DNA of 17,211 nucleotides from an uncultured Lachnospiraceae bacterium. Lineage in GTDB: Bacteria; Bacillota; Clostridia; Lachnospirales; Lachnospiraceae. Shown here piece after piece: positions 6,756 through 13,757 of the stretch. Each line of letters opens with the position of its first letter. The first letter of the stretch is position 1. The position numbers and the translations under genes were made by a program. The stretch spans positions 1 through 17,211 of the forward strand of contig CAJTTU010000075.1 in NCBI GenBank assembly GCA_910579325.1. The letters are read 5' to 3'. The notes beneath the pieces are model-generated. The model saw only the letters and a list, made by a program, of their open reading frames with translations, did no database searches and was not told the DNA's origin.

Positions 6756-9176
6756 ATGAATACAGCATTATCATGGATCAAAGCCTACGTGCCGGATCTG
6801 GATGTGACGGATCAGCAGTATACGGACGCGATGACGCTGACCGGGACAAAGGTGGAAGGCTTCGAGAGGTTAGATAAAAATCTGGAAAAAATCGTAGTGG
6901 GACAGATCCTGTCCATAGAGCGCCATCCCGATGCGGACAAACTGATTGTCTGCCAGGTGGATGTGGGAATGGAAACCGTTCAGATTGTAACCGGCGCGCC
7001 CAATGTGAAGGTGGGAGATAAGGTGCCGGTGGTACTGGACGGCGGCAAGGTGGCCGGCGGCCACGACGGCGGGCCGCTGCCGGAAAACGGTATTAAGATC
7101 AAGAAAGGAAAGCTGAGGGGTGTTGTTTCCAGCGGTATGATGTGCTCCATCGAGGAGCTGGGATCTTCCAGGGATATGTATCCGGACGCGCCGGAAGAGG
7201 GCATTTATATTATGAAGGAGGATGCGCCGGTGGGCGCTGACGCCATCGAACTTCTGGGGCTGCGGGATACGGTATTTGAGTATGAAATTACCTCAAACAG
7301 GGTGGATTGTTACAGTATTTTAGGAATTGCCAGAGAGGCGGCCGTGACCTTTGGAAAAGCATACTGTCCGCCAAAGCCTGCGGCGACCGGAAATGAGGAA
7401 AAAGCTTCTGATTATATTCAGGTAGAGGTTCAGGATGAAGGGCTGTGCCCCCGTTATTGCGCGAGGGTGGTGAAGAATATCAAGATCGGGCCGTCGCCGG
7501 AATGGATGAAGAGAAGGCTGGCGGCTTCGGGCATCCGTCCGATCAACAACCTGGTGGATATCACCAACTATGTGATGGAGGAGTTCGGCCAGCCCATGCA
7601 TGCTTTTGACATGCGTAATATTGCGGGAAACAAGATTATCGTGCGCAGGGCGGCGGACGGCGACGAGTTCCGGACGCTGGACGGCCAGATGCGCAAGCTG
7701 GATCACGATGTGCTGATGATCTGCGACGCCGAAAAGGAAATCGGCATCGCCGGCATTATGGGCGGTGAAAATTCCAAAATCGTAGACGACGTGACCACCG
7801 TTTTATTTGAGGCGGCCTGCTTCGACGGAACGAATATCCGTCTTTCCGCCAAACGGCTGGGCATGCGGACTGACGCTTCCGCCAAGTTCGAGAAGGGGCT
7901 TGACCCGAACAATGCCCAGGCTGCCATCGACCGTGCCTGCCAGCTGATCGAGGAGTTAGGCTGCGGCGAAGTGGTAGGCGGCATGGTGGATTGTTATCCC
8001 AACCCGAAAAAGCCCTGGAGAGTGCCTTTTGACTGGCAGAAAGTGAATAAGCTGCTGGGCACGGACATTCCCGAGCAGGAGATGCTTCATATATTTGAGC
8101 GGCTGGAGCTGGGCTACGACAGCGAGAAGAAGGAGGTTATCGTCCCCACCTTCCGCCAGGATCTGGAATGCGGCGCCGATATCGCGGAGGAAGTGGCCAG
8201 ATTTTTCGGTTACGATAAGATTCCCACCACATTGCCGGGCGGAGAGGGCACGGCAGGGAAGCTGTCCTTTAAGCTGCGGGTGGAGGAGCTGGCCAGAAGC
8301 GTGGCGGAGTACTGCGGTTTCTCCCAGGCAATGACCTACTCCTTTGAAAGCCCCAGGGTATTTGACAAGCTGTCCCTGGCCGCGGATGATCCGATGCGCC
8401 GGGCGATCACGATTATGAATCCGCTGGGAGAGGACTACAGCATTATGCGTACCAGCGTCATTAACGGTATGCTGACATCGCTGTCCATCAATTATAACAG
8501 AAGAAATAAAAATATTCATCTGTATGAGCTGGGAAATATTTACCTGCCCAAGGAATTGCCGCTTAAGGAACTGCCGGATGAGCGGATGCAGCTGATGCTG
8601 GGCTTCTACGGCGACGGCGATTTCTTCACGATGAAAGGGGTTGTGGAGGAATTTCTGGAGCAGGCGGGGCTGAAAAACAAGCTGGTCTGCGACCCATCCC
8701 GGAAAAGGCCGTTTTTGCATCCCGGGCGCCAGGCGGAACTGATTTACGACGGAAAGGTAATCGGCTGGATCGGCGAGGTGCATCCGGATGTGACAGACCG
8801 GTATGAGATCGGCGAGCGGGCATATCTGGCTGATCTGGATATGCCGGGTATTACGGAGCTGGCTTCCTTTGATAAGAAGTATGTTGGCATCGTCAGGTAT
8901 CCGGCAGTGACCAGGGATATCAGCATGGTGGCGAAAAAGGAAATCCGTGTGGGCCAGATTGAGGAAGTGATCGAAAAATTCGGCGGGAAGCTTTTGGAAA
9001 ACTATCATCTGTTCGACGTTTACGAGGGCAGCCAGATCGCGAAGGGTTATAAGTCGGTAGCCTATTCCATTACCTTCCGGGCGAAAGACCGGACGCTTGA
9101 GGATAAGGAAGTGGGCAAGGTGATGGATAAGATTCTCGGCGGGCTGAAGGAGCTGGGGATCGAGCTGCGGATGTAG
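6756..9176 (+). CDS. pheT: Phenylalanyl-tRNA synthetase beta subunit
   Basis: PheT is the 806-aa partner of PheS. Domains in order: an OB-fold tRNA-binding domain (about 40-155, with KIVVGQILSIERHPDADKL), the B3/B4 editing region (about 210-395, with RPINNLVDITNYVMEEFGQP and the MRTDASAKFEKGLDP stretch), the B5 domain (about 405-475), a catalytic-like core, and a C-terminal ferredoxin-fold anticodon-binding (FDX-ACB) domain from about 713 (RYPAVTRDISMV through LEDKEVGKVM). It is full length for the family, with no frameshift. AGGAG precedes the ATG. The 127-base gap after pheS shows no terminator, so the two genes should share a transcript. Confidence 0.98.
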   Translation: MNTALSWIKAYVPDLDVTDQQYTDAMTLTGTKVEGFERLDKNLEKIVVGQILSIERHPDADKLIVCQVDVGMETVQIVTGAPNVKVGDKVPVVLDGGKVAGGHDGGPLPENGIKIKKGKLRGVVSSGMMCSIEELGSSRDMYPDAPEEGIYIMKEDAPVGADAIELLGLRDTVFEYEITSNRVDCYSILGIAREAAVTFGKAYCPPKPAATGNEEKASDYIQVEVQDEGLCPRYCARVVKNIKIGPSPEWMKRRLAASGIRPINNLVDITNYVMEEFGQPMHAFDMRNIAGNKIIVRRAADGDEFRTLDGQMRKLDHDVLMICDAEKEIGIAGIMGGENSKIVDDVTTVLFEAACFDGTNIRLSAKRLGMRTDASAKFEKGLDPNNAQAAIDRACQLIEELGCGEVVGGMVDCYPNPKKPWRVPFDWQKVNKLLGTDIPEQEMLHIFERLELGYDSEKKEVIVPTFRQDLECGADIAEEVARFFGYDKIPTTLPGGEGTAGKLSFKLRVEELARSVAEYCGFSQAMTYSFESPRVFDKLSLAADDPMRRAITIMNPLGEDYSIMRTSVINGMLTSLSINYNRRNKNIHLYELGNIYLPKELPLKELPDERMQLMLGFYGDGDFFTMKGVVEEFLEQAGLKNKLVCDPSRKRPFLHPGRQAELIYDGKVIGWIGEVHPDVTDRYEIGERAYLADLDMPGITELASFDKKYVGIVRYPAVTRDISMVAKKEIRVGQIEEVIEKFGGKLLENYHLFDVYEGSQIAKGYKSVAYSITFRAKDRTLEDKEVGKVMDKILGGLKELGIELRM

Positions 9177-9200
9177 GGCGATGCGAATGTAGGACGATGC
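9169..9200. repeat. Imperfect 16-bp tandem duplication over the pheT stop codon
   Basis: The 16-base units at 9169-9184 and 9185-9200 are identical at 14 positions. The first contains the pheT stop codon TAG; the second repeats an equivalent TAG outside the gene. It looks like a small local duplication. Confidence 0.6.
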
Positions 9201-9241
9201 AAATAAAGAAACCGGGCGGATTTTAGCCGGATGATAAGGAA

Positions 9242-9604
9242 ATGGATATCTATAAACGAATCGGTGCCGTATGCCGGATGATCCCGGAAAGCGCTGTAGC
9301 CTCCTACGGCCAGATCGCCCTGCTGTGCGGAAAGCCCCGGAATGCCCGGCAGGTAGGCTATGCGTTAAAGCATGGCCTGGCCGGGCAGGCGCCCGCCCAT
9401 CGGGTGGTAAATGCCAAAGGGTTATTAAGCGGGGCGGCCAGCTTTGAAACTTACGATATGCAGAAAATGCTTCTGGAAGGGGAGGGCGTGGCCGTGACCC
9501 GGAAGGAAGAAGGCTGGCATGTGGATCTGGAACGGTACGGGTGGAAACATACGCTAAGGGACGTCCTCCTGCTGGAAGAATATTTCCGGGAGGAAGGAAT
9601 ATAA
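9242..9604 (+). CDS. Alkyltransferase-like (ATL) protein, MGMT family without the active cysteine
   Basis: This 120-aa protein has the DNA-binding C-domain of O6-methylguanine-DNA methyltransferase: VASYGQIALLCGKPRNARQVGYAL is the helix-turn-helix and arginine-finger region. The usual PCHRV active-site motif is PAHRVV here (P51-A52-H53-R54), with alanine in place of the alkyl-accepting cysteine. Known ATL proteins with such changes bind O6-alkylguanine and hand the lesion to nucleotide excision repair instead of repairing it directly; that role is inferred here. The remaining cysteines (C11, C29) are not in the motif. The Shine-Dalgarno is weak (GATAAGGAA). It is 65 bases after pheT and may be read through from that operon. 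Confidence 0.88.
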   Translation: MDIYKRIGAVCRMIPESAVASYGQIALLCGKPRNARQVGYALKHGLAGQAPAHRVVNAKGLLSGAASFETYDMQKMLLEGEGVAVTRKEEGWHVDLERYGWKHTLRDVLLLEEYFREEGI

Positions 9605-9608
9605 CAGA

Positions 9609-9651
9609 AAAAAAGAATCCGACGCCACACCTTTACGTCGGATTCTTTTTT
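9609..9651. terminator. Bidirectional terminator between the ATL gene and rpsT
   Basis: The 16-base arms 9609-9624 and 9636-9651 are perfect complements around an 11-base loop. They have a G+C core (TCCGACG) and A/T flanks that give a T tract on either strand. It serves the ATL gene on plus and rpsT on minus, which converge here. Confidence 0.92.
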
Positions 9652-9676
9652 ATGTTTAAAAATATTCCGTGATTGA

Positions 9677-9940
9677 TTACGCCATACCGTTTACAGCTTT
9701 GGTCAGACGGGAAACTTTTCTGGATGCGTTGTTCTTGTGATAAACGCCCTTGGTCTCCGCCCTGGCGATCGTAGAGATAGCAGCCTGTAACTGTGCCTGT
9801 GCGGCAGCTTTGTCGCCGGCTACGATAGCAGCATCTACTTTCTTGATCGCAGTCTTAACGCCGGATCTCACCGCTTTGTTTCTTGCAGCTCTGGTGCGGC
9901 TTACTAAAATTCTCTTTTTAGCAGACTTGATGTTAGCCAA
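9677..9940 (-). CDS. rpsT: 30S ribosomal protein S20
   Basis: S20 binds 16S rRNA in the body of the small subunit. The protein reads (M)ANIKSAKKRILVSRTRAA and then a basic helical chain ending VSRLTKAVNGMA, 87 aa, close to the Bacillus protein. The start is TTG at 9940: it gives the family N-terminus ANIKSAKKR, and GGAGGTG sits 6 bases before it. A TTG five codons earlier is also open, but it overlaps the Shine-Dalgarno. A UUG start is also known for Escherichia coli rpsT, where it matters for autogenous control. The gene is divergent from gpr and ends at a shared terminator. Confidence 0.97.
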   Translation of the reverse strand: MANIKSAKKRILVSRTRAARNKAVRSGVKTAIKKVDAAIVAGDKAAAQAQLQAAISTIARAETKGVYHKNNASRKVSRLTKAVNGMA

Positions 9941-10113
9941 TGTGTACACCTCCAATTATTTGATAATCGCAGTACTGGTTTGCATGAAAGCTGAAATCCG
10001 GACACGGTCGGATATTTCTGACTTTAAATGTAAACGTTCGTTGTGCGGCCACAATGACGGTAGTAACCGCACAGCAATAAACGTCATGAAAGCTGTCCGC
10101 CTCCACAACATAC
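9941..10113 (-). promoter_or_regulatory. Long 5' leader of rpsT mRNA
   Basis: From the predicted start point near 10113 to the TTG there are about 170 untranslated bases. They contain a 7-bp stem (10067-10073 with 10042-10048) and a smaller one (10009-10013 with 9996-10000). Leaders of ribosomal protein genes often bind the gene product for feedback control. Whether this one does is inference. Confidence 0.4.
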
Positions 10114-10119
10114 TATAGT

Positions 10120-10148
10120 AGTTTAGCGGATATTTTCCTGCCTGTCAA
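10120..10148 (-). promoter_or_regulatory. rpsT: Sigma-A promoter of rpsT
   Basis: On the minus strand TTGACA (10148-10143, 6/6) and TAAACT (10125-10120) are 17 bases apart. T-tracts lie upstream of the -35 (10160-10190), like an UP element, fitting a strong ribosomal protein promoter. It overlaps the gpr promoter on the other strand completely. Confidence 0.75.
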
Positions 10149-10157
10149 TACATATTA
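10128..10157 (+). promoter_or_regulatory. gpr: Sigma-G-type forespore promoter of gpr
   Basis: GGATA (10128-10132), 18 bases, then CATATTA (10151-10157). This fits the sigma-G consensus GNATR-N18-CATNHTA at every defined position. Bacillus gpr is known to be made in the forespore from sigma-F/sigma-G promoters. The start codon is about 75 bases downstream, after an A-rich leader. Confidence 0.75.
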
Positions 10158-10232
10158 TGAGAAAAAAAGAAAAAAATAGATAAAAACAGCGACTGCGGCT
10201 GTAGCAGAACTATAAATAGGAGAGTGCAAATT

Positions 10233-11147
10233 ATGGACAGACGGAAGATCAGGACAGACCTGGCGGTGGAGGAGCAGGAGCGTCTCACGGAGGAGGCGGA
10301 GCGGATCAAAGGGGTGATTCTGGAAGAGGATGAGGAGCCGCCGGACGTGCACATTACCAGGGTGCGGATTTTGGACGAGGAGGGGGCCAGGGTGATGGGA
10401 AAGCCGGTGGGAACCTATCTGACCCTGGAATCCCGCCGTATGTCCCAGGAGGATGAGGATTATCACAGGGACGTGTCGGAGGTCTTTGCGGAGAAGCTGG
10501 AAGAATTGCTGCCGAAGGGGTGGAACAGTCTGCTGGTGGCGGGACTGGGCAATCACCATGTTACCTCGGATTCCCTGGGCCCCAGGGTGGTGGACAACCT
10601 CTGGATCACAAGGCATCTTGAACGAACCGGGCGTATGATCAGCGGCATTGTGCCCGGGGTTATGGCTCAGACCGGGATGGAGAGCGCGGAGATAATAAAA
10701 GGTATTGTCCGGGAAACCAGGCCGGATGTGGTGGTGGCCATTGACGCTCTGGCAGCCAGAAGCGTACACCGGCTGGGCTCCACCATTCAGCTCAGCGATA
10801 CCGGCATTCAGCCCGGCTCCGGCGTGGGAAATCACAGAAACAAGCTGAATCAGGAAAGCCTCGGCGTGCCGGTGATCGCCGTCGGCGTGCCCACGGTGGT
10901 CAGCGCGGCGGCCATTGTCTATGATACGCTGGATGCGCTGACCACTGTTTTGGAGCAGAGCGAGGTGACAAGTTCTCTTTCCGGAACGATTAAAAGCATG
11001 GATATGGACGACCAGTATAGGCTGATTCAGGAATTGCTGCATCCCAGGCTTGGCCCCATGTTCGTAACGCCAAAGGATATCGACGCCGTGGTGAAACGGC
11101 TGAGCTTTACGATATCGGAGGGAATGAATATGGCCTTCCACGCATAA
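10233..11147 (+). CDS. gpr: Germination protease GPR (peptidase A25)
   Basis: GPR starts the breakdown of small acid-soluble spore proteins during germination. The ATG at 10233 gives 304 aa; a GTG three codons earlier is open, but ATG with AGGAG upstream is preferred. The N-terminus MDRRKIRTDLAVEEQE carries RTDLAVE, the conserved autoprocessing site of the zymogen, so the propeptide would be only about 9 residues, shorter than the Bacillus one. The two family aspartates fit D113 (GLGNHHVTSDSLGP) and D171 (VVVAIDALAARS). Near residues 190-205 DTGIQPGSGVGNHR is also typical. It is followed 16 bases later by spoIIP, an order shared with Bacillus. Confidence 0.97.
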   Translation: MDRRKIRTDLAVEEQERLTEEAERIKGVILEEDEEPPDVHITRVRILDEEGARVMGKPVGTYLTLESRRMSQEDEDYHRDVSEVFAEKLEELLPKGWNSLLVAGLGNHHVTSDSLGPRVVDNLWITRHLERTGRMISGIVPGVMAQTGMESAEIIKGIVRETRPDVVVAIDALAARSVHRLGSTIQLSDTGIQPGSGVGNHRNKLNQESLGVPVIAVGVPTVVSAAAIVYDTLDALTTVLEQSEVTSSLSGTIKSMDMDDQYRLIQELLHPRLGPMFVTPKDIDAVVKRLSFTISEGMNMAFHA

Positions 11148-11163
11148 ATTTTAAAGTGGAAGA

Positions 11164-12411
11164 ATGGTGAAATTTTCAATAGAAGGCGTGTGTATGGGAA
11201 AGAAGGCCGCGGAATGGCTGTGCTGCCTGATACTCTGCTTTTGTATTGTCATGAATGTGGAGACGGCGGTCAGGGTTCAATATCCGAAAATTTCATATGT
11301 GCTGGGAAAAGGCTCCGGCAGCCAGGGGATTGAGGACATGGCGGATCAGTTTTTCTCCTTCCAGACGCCTCTGTTTTCCTATATGAAGGATATGAAAAAA
11401 CAGGAGGCGGCTAAGAGCCAGAACCCGGCCTACGACAGAATCCGGGCTGGTATGGACGGATATGCCTATGGAGCCGAGGATTATGAGGAGATTACGGAGG
11501 GGCGTCAGACAGAGGCGGCGTATCAGCAGTATGCGGCTTCTGGCGGCGCAGGGGAGCAAAGCGCCGCTGGAGAGCCGCAAGCCGCCGGGGAGGGGACCGG
11601 CGATCCGGCCGGCTTCCAGGACGGACAGGAGGAGCAGGCCAGAGAAGCCGCCGGGCAGAACATTACATATTCCATGGAACAGCTTTCTGATTTTCAGTTT
11701 CTAGTAAAAAACCTGTACTTTGTCCATCCCAACACAGGGGTAGACCCGGAGCTTTTGAACGCGTCGGCCATGCTTAGCTATGACGCCCATATGTCCACGC
11801 CGCCGGATCAGCCGCAGATTCTGATCTATCACACACATGCCAGCGAATATTTCTCGGATTCCGACGCGAATAACCCGGATACGCTGATCACGGGGGTGGG
11901 AGAACGGCTGGCCGGGCTTTTGCGGGAGCGATATGGTTTTAATGTGATCCATGATACCACCCTGTTCCCTTACCAGCAGGCCTATTCTCAGGGATTGAAC
12001 CGCCTGACCCAGATTTTAGAGGAAAATCCTTCGATCGAGGTGGTGATCGACCTGCACCGGGACGCTGCGGAGGGCAATCACTATGTAACGGAAGTGGACG
12101 GGAAGCAGACCGCCCAGATTATGTTTTTCAACGGCGTATCCCGCTCCACGGACGGCCCCATCGATTATCTGGAAAACCCCTATGTCTCGGAAAACCTGGC
12201 CTTCAGCTTTCAGCTGAAAATGGCGGCCGACGCTTTGTATCCCGGCTTGACCCGGAGAAATTATCTGAGAAGTTACCGTTATAATCTACATATGCGGCCA
12301 AAATCCGTACTGATCGAGGTGGGGGCGGAGACCAACAGCCTGGAAGAAGAACTGAACGCAGTGGAACTGCTGGCGGAGATTCTGGCAAGTGTGCTGAAAG
12401 GGGATGGATAA
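11164..12411 (+). CDS. spoIIP: Stage II sporulation protein P (peptidoglycan hydrolase)
   Basis: SpoIIP is the amidase/endopeptidase of the SpoIIDMP complex that thins septal peptidoglycan and drives engulfment. From ATG 11164 the protein is 415 aa. A hydrophobic anchor lies at about 17-32 (EWLCCLILCFCIVMNV), then a linker at 125-165 rich in Gly, Ala, Glu and Gln, then the catalytic domain (about 215-412). Zinc-site residues are visible: HTHASE (H223, E228), DLHRDA (H298) and IEVGAETN (E385). The start is uncertain: MGKKAAEW at 11194 is an alternative; both have weak Shine-Dalgarno sites (GTGGAAG versus GAAGG). In Bacillus the gene has a mother-cell promoter; here only a partial sigma-E -10-like CATAAATT is seen at 11143, with no -35. 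Confidence 0.96.
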   Translation: MVKFSIEGVCMGKKAAEWLCCLILCFCIVMNVETAVRVQYPKISYVLGKGSGSQGIEDMADQFFSFQTPLFSYMKDMKKQEAAKSQNPAYDRIRAGMDGYAYGAEDYEEITEGRQTEAAYQQYAASGGAGEQSAAGEPQAAGEGTGDPAGFQDGQEEQAREAAGQNITYSMEQLSDFQFLVKNLYFVHPNTGVDPELLNASAMLSYDAHMSTPPDQPQILIYHTHASEYFSDSDANNPDTLITGVGERLAGLLRERYGFNVIHDTTLFPYQQAYSQGLNRLTQILEENPSIEVVIDLHRDAAEGNHYVTEVDGKQTAQIMFFNGVSRSTDGPIDYLENPYVSENLAFSFQLKMAADALYPGLTRRNYLRSYRYNLHMRPKSVLIEVGAETNSLEEELNAVELLAEILASVLKGDG

Positions 12412-12415
12412 AGTC

Positions 12416-12435
12416 AGGCAGGGGTTTCCCTGCCT
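12416..12435 (+). terminator. Hairpin after spoIIP, weak terminator
   Basis: AGGCAGGG pairs perfectly with CCCTGCCT around GTTT, directly after the spoIIP stop. The following bases (ATGTTCAATGC) are not a T tract, so termination may be partial or factor-dependent. Confidence 0.45.
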
Positions 12436-12557
12436 ATGTTCAATGCGGGTTTTAAATACACTTCGTTTTTATTGTATAACATGTCTGGCTTTTTTAAAGA
12501 CCGGGTATGTTTTATGAACTAATTTTCAAAAAATCTCATAGAAATTATTTATTTTTT

Positions 12558-12589
12558 TTGATGCACAAATGATTGAAAAGGGTTATAAT
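12558..12589 (+). promoter_or_regulatory. Possible promoter of the Thr/Glu-rich lipoprotein gene
   Basis: TATAAT (12584-12589) is a perfect -10, about 47 bases before the start codon. The nearest -35-like hexamer, TTGATG (12558-12563), is 20 bases away, longer than optimal. The region is strongly AT-rich. Confidence 0.35.
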
Positions 12590-12635
12590 TTTATATGGTA
12601 TTTAAGAAACATCAGAAAAAGGAGTATGGAATGAA

Positions 12636-13475
12636 ATGATGAAAGCAACTATTTTTAAGAATTCGAAAACAATTATTTTAACGCTGAGCCTATTGATCTG
12701 CATTGGCCTGCTGAGCGGCTGCGGCAAAAAGGCGGATGACAGCCAGGCAACTTCTGCTGCAGGAGCCGGAACGGAAACGACGGAACAGAAGGAGACGGCC
12801 GATCGGAAAGAAACGGATCAAAGGGCAGAGGCTGTTACTGAAACAGGTACGGACGCAACCGGCGAGACAAAGGAAAAGTCTGATCAGACGAAGAAACCGG
12901 CAGGAACGACGGAAGGGGCACAGACAGCTGAATCCCAGGAAACCTCCGACGCACAGACAGAGTCTAAAGCGGGAGACTCCGGAGCGGGCAAGGCCGGCTT
13001 TCCAGGCGATTTCCCGATGTCCTTTACCTTTTCCAGCGGCGCTGGCGGCTGGCGGACATGGCTGACCCTTTACGCCGACGGCACCTTTGAAGGGCAGTAT
13101 TCGGATTCGGAGATGGGAGATATCGGGGATGGATATCCGAATGGCTCTTACTATATTGCTGATTTTACGGGGAAATTCGTAAATATTCAAAAGGTGGACG
13201 AGTTTTCCTATTCGATGGAGCTGGATGAAGTCACCCTTGGGCGTGAGCCGGGGACGGAGTGGATTGAGGATGAAATCCGCTATGTTGCGGCGGAGGCTTA
13301 CGGTCTGGACGGAGGAAAGGAGTTTGTTTTCTACACACCGGAAACGCCGGTTGCAGGATTGTCCGAAATGTTTTTAGGCTGGTGGCCCGGCCGTTTCATG
13401 GAGCCGGCCGCGGAAACCCTTTCCTGTTATGGGATTTATAATAAGGCGGAGGAGACGGGATTTTTTACGGACTGA
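12636..13475 (+). CDS. Uncharacterised lipoprotein with Thr/Glu/Lys-rich linker
   Basis: This 279-aa protein has a type II signal peptide (KTIILTLSLLICIGLL) and lipobox LSGC with the cysteine at residue 29. Residues about 32-118 are a low-complexity tether rich in Thr, Glu, Lys, Ala and Gln that would span the cell wall. The C-terminal ~155 residues are a compact beta-rich domain: FSFSSGAGGW-like wording (FTFSSGAGGWRTWLTLYADGT), then YSDSEMGDIGDGYPNGSYY. I have the impression of having met this domain in other Firmicute lipoproteins, but I cannot name a function. The gene separates spoIIP from lepA. Around the start, two 2-codon frames (ATG GAA TGA at 12625, ATG AAA TGA at 12631) precede the real ATG, and the second overlaps it. 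Confidence 0.8.
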   Translation: MMKATIFKNSKTIILTLSLLICIGLLSGCGKKADDSQATSAAGAGTETTEQKETADRKETDQRAEAVTETGTDATGETKEKSDQTKKPAGTTEGAQTAESQETSDAQTESKAGDSGAGKAGFPGDFPMSFTFSSGAGGWRTWLTLYADGTFEGQYSDSEMGDIGDGYPNGSYYIADFTGKFVNIQKVDEFSYSMELDEVTLGREPGTEWIEDEIRYVAAEAYGLDGGKEFVFYTPETPVAGLSEMFLGWWPGRFMEPAAETLSCYGIYNKAEETGFFTD

Positions 13476-13492
13476 CATGAAGAATCTCCGCA

Positions 13493-13521
13493 TTGATTAA
13501 ATGAACTGTTTATGATATAAT
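13493..13521 (+). promoter_or_regulatory. lepA: Sigma-A promoter of lepA
   Basis: TTGATT and TATAAT (6/6) are 17 bases apart, just after the lipoprotein stop codon. The predicted start near 13528 gives an untranslated leader of about 230 bases before lepA. Confidence 0.75.
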
Positions 13522-13540
13522 CGCAGGCAGTGTAAGGAAA

Positions 13541-13607
13541 GTTACTGTCCATGAACTGCCATTTTGCAAAGCGTTTTATGCATACTGGCTGCGAAGCAAA
13601 CAGTAAC
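13541..13607. repeat. Inverted repeat in the lepA leader
   Basis: GTTACTGT (13541-13548) and ACAGTAAC (13600-13607) are exact complements enclosing 51 bases. An inner TTTGC/GCAAA pair extends the second arm. The right arm is followed by AAAAAGAATTTTTT, so the structure could act as an attenuator, or it may be part of a dispersed repeat. Confidence 0.5.
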
Positions 13608-13621
13608 AAAAAGAATTTTTT

Positions 13622-13669
13622 CAGCCACCTGAGACGGCGTGTGAGAGACAACGCCGTTTCAGGCGGCTG
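13622..13669. repeat. 18-bp near-perfect hairpin in the lepA leader
   Basis: Arms 13622-13639 and 13652-13669 pair with one A-C mismatch and one G-T pair around a 12-base loop. They are G+C-rich and would be very stable as RNA. T-rich sequence lies before it, not after (TTATATG follows), so it is not a standard terminator in either direction. Confidence 0.7.
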
Positions 13670-13757
13670 TTATATGTAAGTGATGTACTCTCGAAGCCTC
13701 GCAAAAGCAGGTGCTGAGAGAATGCCGAAAGTACATAGTATAGATGAGGAGGAAACT

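Noticed and set aside
7956..9008. 350-codon open frame on the minus strand
   Set aside because: It lies fully opposite pheT, whose domains are complete. The translation is low in recognisable motifs and is a mirror of G+C-rich codons.
10155..11141. 328-codon open frame on the minus strand
   Set aside because: It covers gpr on the opposite strand and even its promoter; His/Gly-rich mirror sequence with no family signature.
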